From positions 1-20,488 of the forward strand of contig JAITRD010000004.1 in the NCBI GenBank assembly GCA_031288575.1: a stretch of 20,488 nt of DNA. Direction: 5' to 3'. Shown here piece by piece: positions 1 through 6,490 of the stretch (positions are counted from its first letter, which is position 1; each line of letters starts with the position of its first letter). The position numbers and the translations under genes are program-made. The notes below the pieces were generated by a model that saw only the letters and a list, made by a program, of their open reading frames with translations, searched no databases and was not told the DNA's origin. Origin of the DNA: Treponema sp. Lineage in GTDB: Bacteria > Spirochaetota > Spirochaetia > Treponematales > Breznakiellaceae.

Positions 1-186
1 AAGCCCCCGGATGAGGCTTTCCCCGAAAAAATCCGTGGAAAGCCTCCCCAAAAAACGGACCGGAACCCCAAGCCTGCCGATGGCAATAGCGGTATTATAG
101 GGGCTGCCCCCTATACAGGGAAGAAAGCCCCCTCCGTTTTTAAAGGGAACCATATCAATAAGGGCCTCGCCGCAACAGAGGATCAT
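1..186 (-). CDS. PfkB-family carbohydrate kinase (fructokinase-like), 5' end only
   Basis: The reading frame is open from an ATG at 186 (read leftward) to the window edge, giving the first 62 residues. They include an N-terminal CGEALIDMVP strand and GGSPYNTAIAIGRLG (residues 26-40), followed by FLGRLSTDFFGE. This is the usual start of ribokinase/PfkB sugar kinases: the GG..N.A motif binds the sugar, and the rest of the protein, with the ATP site and catalytic Asp, is outside the window. A GGAGG at 195-199 lies 8 nt before the ATG and fixes the start. By family the enzyme phosphorylates a sugar, most likely fructose or a related ketose, in the cytoplasm. The substrate cannot be decided from this fragment. 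It diverges from the polyol-dehydrogenase-like gene at 566, which would produce a ketose; the link is an inference. Confidence 0.85.
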   Translation of the reverse strand, partial: MILCCGEALIDMVPFKNGGGFLPCIGGSPYNTAIAIGRLGVPVRFLGRLSTDFFGESLIRGL

Positions 187-220
187 AACCTTTGCCTCCA
201 GATAAGCCTGTTATGGCCCT

Positions 221-249
221 AGTATACAGAACGGGGGAAGAATAGGCAA
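221..249 (-). promoter_or_regulatory. Probable sigma-70 promoter of the PfkB kinase gene
   Basis: Read leftward, TTGCCT (249-244) and TATACT (226-221) are separated by exactly 17 nt. The -10 matches five of six consensus bases. Transcription would start near 214, giving a leader of about 28 nt with the GGAGG site in place. Confidence 0.55.
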
Positions 250-336
250 TAAAAATCCGCGGCGCTTTGCCCTTTAAGAAGGGCAAAGCAAATCCGGATG
301 TTCTGTCTAAAATTTGAAACTTCCTTTTTAGGCTTG

Positions 337-365
337 TTGATTCCCTAATAATCAAATACTATAAA
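337..365 (+). promoter_or_regulatory. Possible promoter of the dehydrogenase leader
   Basis: TTGATT (337-342) and TATAAA (360-365) have a 17-nt spacer. The start site would fall near 372, at the first base pair of the first hairpin, so the transcript would begin with three hairpins before the dehydrogenase. A second candidate closer to the gene is TTGGGA (513-518) with AATAAT (535-540), 16 nt apart; its -35 lies inside the right arm of the repeat at 453-525. I cannot tell which is used. Confidence 0.35.
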
Positions 366-371
366 ACAGAG

Positions 372-402
372 GCTTTCCCAAAACTTCAGTTTTTGGGAAA
401 GC
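372..402 (+). repeat. Perfect 12-bp hairpin in the dehydrogenase leader
   Basis: GCTTTCCCAAAA at 372-383 pairs with TTTTGGGAAAGC at 391-402, with a 7-nt loop. There is no T-run after it on the plus strand, so it is not a simple rightward terminator. The arm sequence (CCCAAAA/TTTTGGG) resembles the arms of the repeat at 453-525, so it may be a shortened relative. Confidence 0.6.
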
Positions 403-416
403 GACCTTATAATTCT

Positions 417-450
417 GCAGTTTTGCAAGGCTAAAAGCCTGAAAAACTGC
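417..450 (+). repeat. Second hairpin in the dehydrogenase leader
   Basis: GCAGTTTT (417-424) pairs with AAAACTGC (443-450). AGGCT (428-432) pairs with AGCCT (436-440) inside it, leaving a small internal loop of about 3 and 2 nt. It lies between the hairpin at 372 and the repeat at 453, with only 14 and 2 nt between them. Confidence 0.55.
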
Positions 451-452
451 AA

Positions 453-525
453 GAGCCTGTCCCAAAACCATGCAACCGAAGGTTGCACGCTTTAGCGCAT
501 AGTCAATTAGTTTTGGGACAGGCTC
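453..525. repeat. Palindromic dispersed repeat, copy 1
   Basis: Perfect 16-bp outer arms (453-468 and 510-525) enclose an inner hairpin GCAACC-gaa-GGTTGC at 472-486. The inner hairpin is related to those at 11124-11138 and 11952-11966. Two inner base pairs and at least one outer pair are changed on both sides relative to the other copies, so pairing is kept while sequence differs. The element looks like a REP- or MITE-like palindrome without coding capacity. Confidence 0.65.
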
Positions 526-565
526 AACAGGCTCAATAATTGTTAATTCACAGAGGAGGGTAGCC

Positions 566-1609
566 ATGATAGGAAAAATGAAGGTTGCGGTTATGACGGG
601 GATCGGTAAGATGGAGTTTATTGAGCGGGAGATTCCCCAGCCGAAGCCCCATGAGGTCCTCGTTAAATTGGAATATGTGGGGGTTTGCGGTTCGGATTTA
701 CATTACTATGAAAACGGCCGGATCGGTGGTTTTGTGGTAAAACCTCCCTTTGTGCTGGGCCATGAACCGGGGGGAATAGTTGAGGAGGTCGGCTCCGCGG
801 TCACCCGTCTTAAAAAGGGGGATAAGGTAGCCCTGGAACCGGGTAAAACCTGCGGGCATTGCGAATTCTGCCGCAGCGGCCGGTATAATCTTTGTCCGGA
901 GGTTGTTTTTTTTGCTACCCCTCCGGTGGACGGGGTTTTTCAGGAATATGTTGCCCATGAGGCTGATCTTTGTTTCAAATTGCCGGAAAACGTGAGTACC
1001 CTGGAGGGGGCACTGATTGAGCCCCTGGCGGTGGGATTCCACGCGGCCCTCACCGGCGAAGGGCGGATCGGCCAGGCCGCGGCGGTTACCGGCTCCGGGT
1101 GTATCGGCCTTGTATCCATGCTGGCCTTAAAAGCCCTGGGAGTCTCCCGGGTCTATATGACCGATGTGGTGGACAAACGCCTGGAAAAAGCCAAGTCCCT
1201 GGGGGCCGACGGGGTCATCAACGCGGCGGCGGCGGATCCCCTCAAGGTTCTGGGAGAATTGACCGGAGGGAAGGGTCTTGATTTGGTGATAGAAACCACC
1301 GGGACCGAAACCGCCGCGGCCCAGGGCATCGGCGCCCTCAAAAAAGGGGGAACCCTTGTTTTTGTCGGGTACAGCAAAACCGGGATGATGAACCTTCCCA
1401 TGGGGCTTGCCCTGGATAAGGAACTGACCATGAAAACCATTTTTCGCTACCGCCATATTTATCCCCTGGCTATTGACGCCGTTTTCCGGGGCAAGGTGGA
1501 TATCAAAAATATTGTTACCAATATCTTTGATTTCGATGACATTCAAAACGCCATGGATCAGAGTGTTCACAATAAGGCCGAGATTGTAAAATCGGTTATT
1601 AAAATCTGA
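566..1609 (+). CDS. Zinc-dependent alcohol/polyol dehydrogenase (sorbitol/xylitol dehydrogenase-like)
   Basis: A 347-residue medium-chain dehydrogenase, full family length. Catalytic zinc ligands Cys41, His66 and Glu67 are present (VCGSD and GHEPGG), with Glu152 in the IEPLAVG segment. The structural zinc site is complete: Cys96, Cys99, Cys102 and Cys110. The Rossmann motif GSGCIG is at 176-181, and Asp200 ends the second strand, which in this family favours NAD over NADP. FFATPPVDGVFQEY (115-128) is typical of sorbitol and xylitol dehydrogenases. The expected reaction is reversible NAD-linked oxidation of a polyol to a ketose in the cytoplasm; the exact polyol is not decided. The start at 566 is chosen because GAGGAGGG at 553-560 sits 5 nt before it; the in-frame ATG at 578 would be 17 nt away. 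It diverges from the PfkB kinase. A threonine or butanediol dehydrogenase role is less likely. Confidence 0.9.
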   Translation: MIGKMKVAVMTGIGKMEFIEREIPQPKPHEVLVKLEYVGVCGSDLHYYENGRIGGFVVKPPFVLGHEPGGIVEEVGSAVTRLKKGDKVALEPGKTCGHCEFCRSGRYNLCPEVVFFATPPVDGVFQEYVAHEADLCFKLPENVSTLEGALIEPLAVGFHAALTGEGRIGQAAAVTGSGCIGLVSMLALKALGVSRVYMTDVVDKRLEKAKSLGADGVINAAAADPLKVLGELTGGKGLDLVIETTGTETAAAQGIGALKKGGTLVFVGYSKTGMMNLPMGLALDKELTMKTIFRYRHIYPLAIDAVFRGKVDIKNIVTNIFDFDDIQNAMDQSVHNKAEIVKSVIKI

Positions 1610-1680
1610 ATATTAAACCCAAAGCCTGAAGGGGCCGGGCTCCTGCCGGGTCCGGCTCCATCCTTTTTGTTTTATATCCC
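1610..1680 (+). terminator. Weak terminator-like region after the dehydrogenase
   Basis: A GC-rich stretch (1631-1660) with GCCGG...CCGGC self-complementarity is followed by CCTTTTTGTTTTAT. The stem is short and the loop large, so termination here is only plausible. Confidence 0.3.
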
Positions 1681-1709
1681 TTGCGGTTTTTCCTATACAG
1701 GCGTATAGT
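1681..1709 (+). promoter_or_regulatory. Possible promoter giving a leaderless radical SAM mRNA
   Basis: TTGCGG (1681-1686) and TATAGT (1704-1709) are 17 nt apart; the -10 matches five of six bases, the -35 only three. The start site would fall at or next to the A of the ATG at 1716, and no good Shine-Dalgarno precedes that ATG. A 16-nt palindrome (CTATAC, 4 nt, GTATAG at 1693-1708) overlaps the -10 and could be an operator. Confidence 0.4.
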
Positions 1710-1715
1710 ATTTCT

Positions 1716-2999
1716 ATGGATTTGGGAGAAAAGATAAGCCTCCTTGCGGGGGCGGCAAAGTATGATGCGTCCTGCGCGTCCTCGGGCAGCGGCATTTCCG
1801 CCGGGAACGGCCGGGGAGGGGAGGGGAGCTTCGGTTTTTCCTTGCCCGCCGGGGTGTGCCATAGCTGGACCGAAGATGGCCGCTGCGTCAGCCTTCTCAA
1901 GGTGCTTTATTCTAATGTATGCCGTTTCGATTGCGCCTACTGTGTAAACCGGGCATCGGCGGATACGAAACGCAGCTCCTTTACCGTGGATGAGCTGGTG
2001 GAGCTAACCGTCGAATTTTACCGGCGGAACTATATTGAGGGGCTTTTCCTCTCTTCGGGGATCTTTGCGGACCCCGACACGGTTATGGAAAAGCTCATTG
2101 CGACCGCCCGGAAGCTGCGGACCGAAAGGGGTTATGGCGGTTATATTCACCTTAAAATCATCCCCGGTTCCGGGGAAAAGCTCATCCGGGAGGCGGGGCT
2201 TTGGGCGGACAGGCTTAGCGCGAATATTGAGCTTCCCACGGAAAAGAGCCTGCACAGGCTGGCCCCCCAGAAGTCGGGGAAGGTGATCTTCAGCGCCATG
2301 GAGGAGGTTTCCGAAACGGGCAGGGAGAACGAGGAGGACAGGCGGCGCATCAAATCGGCCCCGGTTTTTGCCCCCGCGGGGCAGAGCACCCAGCTTATTG
2401 TGGGGGCTTCCGGGGAGGATGACCGGCAGATCATCTCCCTTTCTTCTTCCCTGTACCGTAAATTTGCCCTCCGGCGGGTGTATTATTCGGCTTTTACGCC
2501 GGTTGGCCTTCCCGGTTTGGGGGGCATTCCGGATTCCCGGCTTCCGGACATTCCCGGCCCGCCTCTCCTTCGGGAACACCGGCTTTACCAGGCGGATTGG
2601 CTCCTCCGGTTTTACCATTTTTCCGCCCATGAAATTTTAGATGACGCCAGCCCCTTCCTGGACCCCCATTTGGATCCCAAAACCGCCTGGGCCATTAAGC
2701 ACCCGGATTTTTTTCCCGTTGAAATAAACCGCGCCTCCTATGAGGAACTCCTCCGGGTTCCCGGCGTCGGGGCAAAAACCGCCCGGCGGGTCCTTGAGGC
2801 GCGGCGTTCCCGGACACTGTCCTTTGACGGGCTCCGCCGCCTTGGGGCGGTGGTAAAACGGGCCCGTTATTTTATCACCCTTTCGGGGGCCTTTCCGGAC
2901 CGGGACAGCCAAAAAATAGCGGAAGACCCCGGCAGGATCCGCCGCGTTCTCTCGGACAGGGACGGCGCGGGCCTGCAATTGCCCCTTTTTGAATTTTAG
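1716..2999 (+). CDS. Radical SAM protein, putative DNA modification/repair enzyme (UDG-linked family) with C-terminal HhH
   Basis: A 427-residue protein. The radical SAM cluster motif CX3CX2C is Cys69, Cys73, Cys76 (VCRFDCAYCVNR). Ahead of it lie features I recall from the family named putative DNA modification/repair radical SAM protein: AAKYDASCASSGSG (13-26), GVCHSW (46-51) and DGRCVSLLKVL (54-64), with extra cysteines 20, 48 and 57. Later hallmarks are LFLSSGIF, a FAPAGQSTQLIVGA segment near 219-232, VYYSAFTPV and REHRLYQADWLLRFY. Residues about 336-365 form a helix-hairpin-helix (INRASYEELLRVPGVGAKTA), which usually contacts DNA backbone non-specifically. The start fits the family N-terminus although no Shine-Dalgarno is visible. 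By family it cleaves SAM at a 4Fe-4S cluster to make a radical; the substrate is unknown, and DNA is inferred from the HhH and partners. It is 11 nt from the DUF4130 gene. Spore photoproduct lyase is the nearest named analogue, but this is not SplB. Confidence 0.9.
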   Translation: MDLGEKISLLAGAAKYDASCASSGSGISAGNGRGGEGSFGFSLPAGVCHSWTEDGRCVSLLKVLYSNVCRFDCAYCVNRASADTKRSSFTVDELVELTVEFYRRNYIEGLFLSSGIFADPDTVMEKLIATARKLRTERGYGGYIHLKIIPGSGEKLIREAGLWADRLSANIELPTEKSLHRLAPQKSGKVIFSAMEEVSETGRENEEDRRRIKSAPVFAPAGQSTQLIVGASGEDDRQIISLSSSLYRKFALRRVYYSAFTPVGLPGLGGIPDSRLPDIPGPPLLREHRLYQADWLLRFYHFSAHEILDDASPFLDPHLDPKTAWAIKHPDFFPVEINRASYEELLRVPGVGAKTARRVLEARRSRTLSFDGLRRLGAVVKRARYFITLSGAFPDRDSQKIAEDPGRIRRVLSDRDGAGLQLPLFEF

Positions 3000-3010
3000 G
3001 GGCCGGTTAA

Positions 3011-3958
3011 ATGACTGAACAGGCCTATGACGGTTCCCTCGAAGGGCTTTACGGGATCCTGGAGGCGGTTTTCCGGGGCGGCCCCCTTCCGGATCGGATC
3101 CGCCGCCATCCGGCCCCGGCGGGGCGACATTCCGGGGCCTGCCGGGGGGGAACTTTTCCTGCCCCTCCGTCTCAGCCGGAGCTTTTTGAGGAGCTTTCGG
3201 CCCCTGTCCCGGCTGTCCCCCTCCCGCGGCTTTCCGGTTTTTCCCCTGCCCCGGAACCGGGCGCGGAAGGGGAGCTTCCCCGCCTACTTTTTGAGGTTTC
3301 CGCCGACGCCTCGGGGGCTTTTATTCACGCCTGGATGAGCGAGTACCCCATTGAAGGGGAAATTATCCGTTTCGGCTGGCGGGTTCTTTCCGCGGCCCGG
3401 GACGCCGGGGCGGGGAAACCCCTGGGCATCTTTTCGGCGGCGGCCCGGGACGTTGCGGGCCGGATAAGCGCCGATCTGGGGGACCGCGGAACCGAGACCG
3501 TCCTCAAAGCGGCCTATAAGGTCAGCCGGGAGACCCACCGCCTCCTGGGGTTTCTCCGGTTTAGCCGGGATAAGCGGGGCCGCTACCTTGCCCGCTGCGC
3601 CCCGGATCATTTTACCCTGCCTAACCTGGCCTCCCACTTTACCCGGCGTTTCGGCCCTGAGGCCTGGGCCGTTATCGACGAAAAGCGGGGCCTGACCTTG
3701 CTGCGGATGCCGGGGAAGGCGCCCCTCATCCTTCCCGCGGAAACCCGGTCCCTCCCGGACGCCCCGGATTTCCCCCCGGACGCCGGGCTTCAACAGCCGG
3801 ATTCCCTTTCCCCGCCGGATCCTTGGGAAAAGCTCTGGCGGAATTACCACCGGTCCATAAACAACGGGGACAGAAAAAATCCCGCGCTACAGCGCCAGTT
3901 CATGCCTGTCCGGTACTGGAAGTACCTTCCGGAAATGAACCCCGGGGAGGGTCCCTAA
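3011..3958 (+). CDS. DUF4130-type probable DNA metabolism protein (partner of the radical SAM protein)
   Basis: A 315-residue protein. It opens with YDGSLEGLYGILEAVF (residues 6-21). The conserved middle part has a helical run around KAAYKVSRETHRLLGFLRF and LARCAPDHFTLPNLASHFTRRF. It ends with WEKLWRNYHRSINNGDRKN and FMPVRYWKYLPEM. This matches my memory of the family labelled probable DNA metabolism protein (DUF4130), always found beside the radical SAM family and often fused to a uracil-DNA glycosylase domain. No glycosylase domain is attached here, and none is seen elsewhere in the window. Residues about 30-95 are rich in Pro, Ala and Gly and probably a disordered linker. The start is set by AGGGG at 2998-3002, which overlaps the stop codon of the upstream gene, so the two are translationally coupled. 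Activity is unknown; co-function with the radical SAM enzyme on DNA is inference from family and context. Confidence 0.88.
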   Translation: MTEQAYDGSLEGLYGILEAVFRGGPLPDRIRRHPAPAGRHSGACRGGTFPAPPSQPELFEELSAPVPAVPLPRLSGFSPAPEPGAEGELPRLLFEVSADASGAFIHAWMSEYPIEGEIIRFGWRVLSAARDAGAGKPLGIFSAAARDVAGRISADLGDRGTETVLKAAYKVSRETHRLLGFLRFSRDKRGRYLARCAPDHFTLPNLASHFTRRFGPEAWAVIDEKRGLTLLRMPGKAPLILPAETRSLPDAPDFPPDAGLQQPDSLSPPDPWEKLWRNYHRSINNGDRKNPALQRQFMPVRYWKYLPEMNPGEGP

Positions 3959-4075
3959 AGTTGGCCCGCCTGAATTGCGGCTCAAGTTTAGATCCGGTCC
4001 CAGATATAATGCGCGGGATTTTTGCCGGGAGGATTTTTTTAATGTAACCATAAAAAGCAGAGCGCCCTTTTATTA

Positions 4076-4110
4076 ACAGCCCTCCCTTGTTAAGGGGGGA
4101 GCCCTGTTTT
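4076..4110 (+). terminator. Rho-independent terminator after the radical SAM/DUF4130 operon
   Basis: CCTCCCTT (4081-4088) pairs with AAGGGGGG (4092-4099), including one G-U pair, around a 3-nt loop. ACAG/CTGT pairing extends it at the base, and TTTT follows at 4107-4110. The rest of the 193-nt gap from 3959 shows no gene; it contains a lone TATAAT at 4005-4010 and an AUG-UAA minimal frame at 4042-4047. Confidence 0.55.
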
Positions 4111-4115
4111 ACAAT
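4087..4115 (+). promoter_or_regulatory. Probable promoter of the efflux operon
   Basis: TTGTTA (4087-4092) and TACAAT (4110-4115) are separated by 17 nt, with four and five consensus matches. The start site would be near 4122, about 30 nt before the tolC-like ATG. The -35 lies in the apex of the terminator hairpin. Confidence 0.45.
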
Positions 4116-4151
4116 ATTGAAAAATTCGGCGAGCTCTCCGGGAGGCGTAAC

Positions 4152-5492
4152 ATGGGGTGCATTTACAGGGGCAGGTTTTTATTCATCCTGGCCGCGTTTC
4201 TTCTGGCCCTTCCGGTCCCGGGGAGGGCCGCGGAGGTAAACCTTGGGGGGGAAAATCCCCTGTCCCTGGAACGGGCGGTGGAATTGGCCCTGAACCAAAG
4301 TTTCAGCCTGCGCCAGAGTTATATCGATCTGGGTACGGCGGAATATGCGGCGGCCCATCTTTGGTCGGAGATTTTTCCGGGAATCAGCGCCGGCCTCGGT
4401 CTGAGTTACGGAACCGGCCTCCTTACCGGCGACGGTTTCCGGCTAAACGGGACCGGGGCGGGGTATTCCCTGTCTGCGGGCATAAACCTTTCCCTGAACG
4501 CCGGGCTCCCCTACCGGATGAAATCCCTTGAACTGGCCCGGCAAATCCGGCTTTTAAGTTATGAGGATGCCCGGCGGCAGTTGGAAATCCAGGTTGCCAA
4601 AAGCTTTTATAACCTCATCGCGGAAAAGAAAAACCTGGACTATTTGAGGGAACTCCTTGCGTTGGCGGAAAAGCAGCGCGAAAAGGATCGGATAGCCTTT
4701 GAAAACGGTTTTTTGGGGGAATTGGGTTACCAGCGGAGCCGCCTGAGTACGGAAACCGCGAAACTCAGCCTTATCCGGGCCGAAGCGGCCTATGCTGCCC
4801 GTTTGCGGGAATTCCTGGCGGCCCTGGGCCTGGAGGAAGCGGCGGAACCCGAGGGGCTTATCGAAATTACCCGTATTGACGCGGACCCGGAAAGCCTTAT
4901 CCGGGAATACCTCCCCAAACGCCCGGATATCCAGAGGCAGCGGCAGACTATAACGGGCCTTGAATATACCCAAAAGCAGGGCCTCCTCTCTTCCCGCGCT
5001 CCCTCTTTAAGCCTTTCCGCCCAGTGGCGGGGTTCCCCCGGCTCAGGGGGGATATCCGGCGAATTTTCCGATAATATAAGTGGGAGCATCAGCCTGAGTA
5101 TCCCCGTTGATCCCTGGATTCCCGGAACAAAGAACGATCAGTCGATCCGTTCCGCCGGAGCGGAACTGGAAAAGGCCCGGCTGGAATTAAAAAACCTTGA
5201 AATCCGGACGGCGAATGAAATCCGTTCCCTGGCGGCGAATCTCAAAAATTCCTGGGAAAGTATCGAAGCATCCCGGTTCCGCCTGGAACTTGCCGAACGG
5301 ACCTACGAGTTAACCGAGGGGGGCTTTCAGCAGGGCGCCGTGGAATTTCTTACCCTGGAGGATGCCCGGAACAGTATGACCGAGGCCCGGCAGCAGCTTT
5401 TGAACGAGGAATTAGCTTATCAGACCATGACCCTGGATCTGGCCGCCGCCCTGAATATTGATTGGAAAGAAATCGGGAGGAGCATACCGTGA
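4152..5492 (+). CDS. TolC-family outer membrane efflux channel
   Basis: A 446-residue protein. The N-terminus has a clear Sec signal peptide: a basic start, a hydrophobic core FLFILAAFLLALPV, and likely cleavage near residues 26-27 (GRAAE). The mature part has two OEP repeats of about 180-200 residues. The first begins NPLSLERAVELALNQ; the second carries the YLPKRPDIQRQRQ stretch near 255-268, then long amphipathic helices and the TLEDARNSMTEARQQLLNEELAY segment near the end. The family forms trimeric outer membrane channels with a long periplasmic helical barrel. GGGAGG at 4140-4145 sits 6 nt before the ATG. It is the first gene of a four-gene operon; its stop overlaps the start of the adaptor gene (GTGA). 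In Borrelia the equivalent is BesC. Confidence 0.93.
   Translation: MGCIYRGRFLFILAAFLLALPVPGRAAEVNLGGENPLSLERAVELALNQSFSLRQSYIDLGTAEYAAAHLWSEIFPGISAGLGLSYGTGLLTGDGFRLNGTGAGYSLSAGINLSLNAGLPYRMKSLELARQIRLLSYEDARRQLEIQVAKSFYNLIAEKKNLDYLRELLALAEKQREKDRIAFENGFLGELGYQRSRLSTETAKLSLIRAEAAYAARLREFLAALGLEEAAEPEGLIEITRIDADPESLIREYLPKRPDIQRQRQTITGLEYTQKQGLLSSRAPSLSLSAQWRGSPGSGGISGEFSDNISGSISLSIPVDPWIPGTKNDQSIRSAGAELEKARLELKNLEIRTANEIRSLAANLKNSWESIEASRFRLELAERTYELTEGGFQQGAVEFLTLEDARNSMTEARQQLLNEELAYQTMTLDLAAALNIDWKEIGRSIP
5475..5482 (+). promoter_or_regulatory. Ribosome binding site deciding the adaptor GTG start
   Basis: GGGAGGAG is 6 nt before GTG at 5489, whereas the upstream in-frame TTG at 5462 has no such site. 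It lies inside the end of the tolC-like gene. Confidence 0.75.
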
Positions 5493-6481
5493 AAAAATCT
5501 AAAGCCTGGGGAGTGGCAACAGGGGTTATTTGTTGTTTCATCCTTATTTTTGCCGGGCTTATTGTCCGTTCATATACCCAAAAACAGGGGCCTGGTCCGG
5601 CAATGGCCGGGGCGGCCCCCAGGACCGGGCAGGCTCCCCCGGCGGGCCCGGTCATTGCGGGGGTTCAGGGGGCCTCCGGCGGCGCCCCGCGGACCGCTAC
5701 GGCGGTGCGGGTAACGGAGGTTGTCCTGGGGACCATCGAAAACAGCGTGGTGATCAACGGGGATGTGCTTGCCCGGACCCAGGTGTCTATCTATCCCTCG
5801 GTAGCGGGAAAACTTACCGAAGCCCGGCTGAGTGTAGGGGATACGGTCCGCCGGGGGGATATTGTCGCCATGGTGGATCCCTCCCGGCCGGGGGAGGTCT
5901 ATTCCCAAAGCCCGGTGATTTCTACCATAGGGGGGACGGTTCTTCAGGCCCCGGTTTATCCCGGGGATACCCTTTCGGTTCAGACCCCGGTTTATGTTGT
6001 GGGGGATCTTTCATCTTTGGCGATAGAAACCTTTGTGCCGGAGCGGTTTTCCACCTCAGTCCGGCGGGGACTTTCCGCCCAGGCCCGCCTCGAAGCATTG
6101 CCCGGGGAGGTTTTTAACGCGGTGGTGGATGAGGTAAGCCCCGTCCTGGACCCGGCCAGCCGTACCCTGCGGATCCGCCTCCGTTTTTCCGGCCCCCGGG
6201 ACAGCAGGATTAAGGCGGGGATGTTTGCCACCCTCAGCCTGGTGACCAACAGCCGCCGGGATGTGCCGGTTATTCCCCGGGGTGCGGTGATCAATACCTA
6301 TGGGTCCTGGATTGTTTTTACCGTAAACGATCGGAATTTGGCGGTACGCCGGGAAATCAAGCTGGGGCTGGAAAATGAGGATTTTCTCGAAGTGGCGGAA
6401 GGCCTTGAACCCGGAGATCGGGTGGTAAGCGCCGGCCAAAATTTTCTTAGCGACGGCGATCCGGTCCGTATTGTGGAATAG
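5489..6481 (+). CDS. RND efflux periplasmic adaptor (membrane fusion protein) lacking the alpha-hairpin
   Basis: A 330-residue protein from GTG 5489, which overlaps the tolC-like stop. It has an N-terminal membrane anchor (KKSKAWGVATGVICCFILIF, residues 2-21) and a Gly/Ala/Pro-rich linker to about residue 70. The biotinyl-lipoyl domain follows in two halves: SIYPSVAGKLTEARLSVGD...IVAMVD (about 99-130) and VISTIGGTVLQAPVYPGDTLS (about 141-161). They are joined by only about ten residues (PSRPGEVYSQSP), so the long coiled-coil hairpin seen in AcrA is missing. A beta-barrel domain (ETFVPERF through AGMFATLSL) and a membrane-proximal domain (VPVIPRGAVI to the end) complete it. The length agrees with hairpin-less spirochaete adaptors such as Borrelia BesA, shorter than the 390-400 residues of AcrA. 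It should link the RND permease to the TolC-like channel. Confidence 0.92.
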   Translation: MKKSKAWGVATGVICCFILIFAGLIVRSYTQKQGPGPAMAGAAPRTGQAPPAGPVIAGVQGASGGAPRTATAVRVTEVVLGTIENSVVINGDVLARTQVSIYPSVAGKLTEARLSVGDTVRRGDIVAMVDPSRPGEVYSQSPVISTIGGTVLQAPVYPGDTLSVQTPVYVVGDLSSLAIETFVPERFSTSVRRGLSAQARLEALPGEVFNAVVDEVSPVLDPASRTLRIRLRFSGPRDSRIKAGMFATLSLVTNSRRDVPVIPRGAVINTYGSWIVFTVNDRNLAVRREIKLGLENEDFLEVAEGLEPGDRVVSAGQNFLSDGDPVRIVE

Positions 6482-6490
6482 GAGACAGGG

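Noticed and set aside
155..355. 66-codon minus-strand ORF overlapping the kinase start
   Set aside because: The PfkB frame at 1-186 is the real one, with motif and ribosome site; this frame overlaps it and has no recognisable features.
352..567. 71-codon minus-strand ORF across the hairpin leader
   Set aside because: It consists of the palindromic repeat and hairpins in translation, has no ribosome site, and opens inside the dehydrogenase start region; the hairpins explain the sequence better.
5462..5488. TTG 5462 as start of the adaptor
   Set aside because: It would overlap the tolC-like gene by 31 nt without a ribosome site; GTG 5489 has GGGAGGAG at 6 nt and gives a clean membrane-anchor N-terminus.
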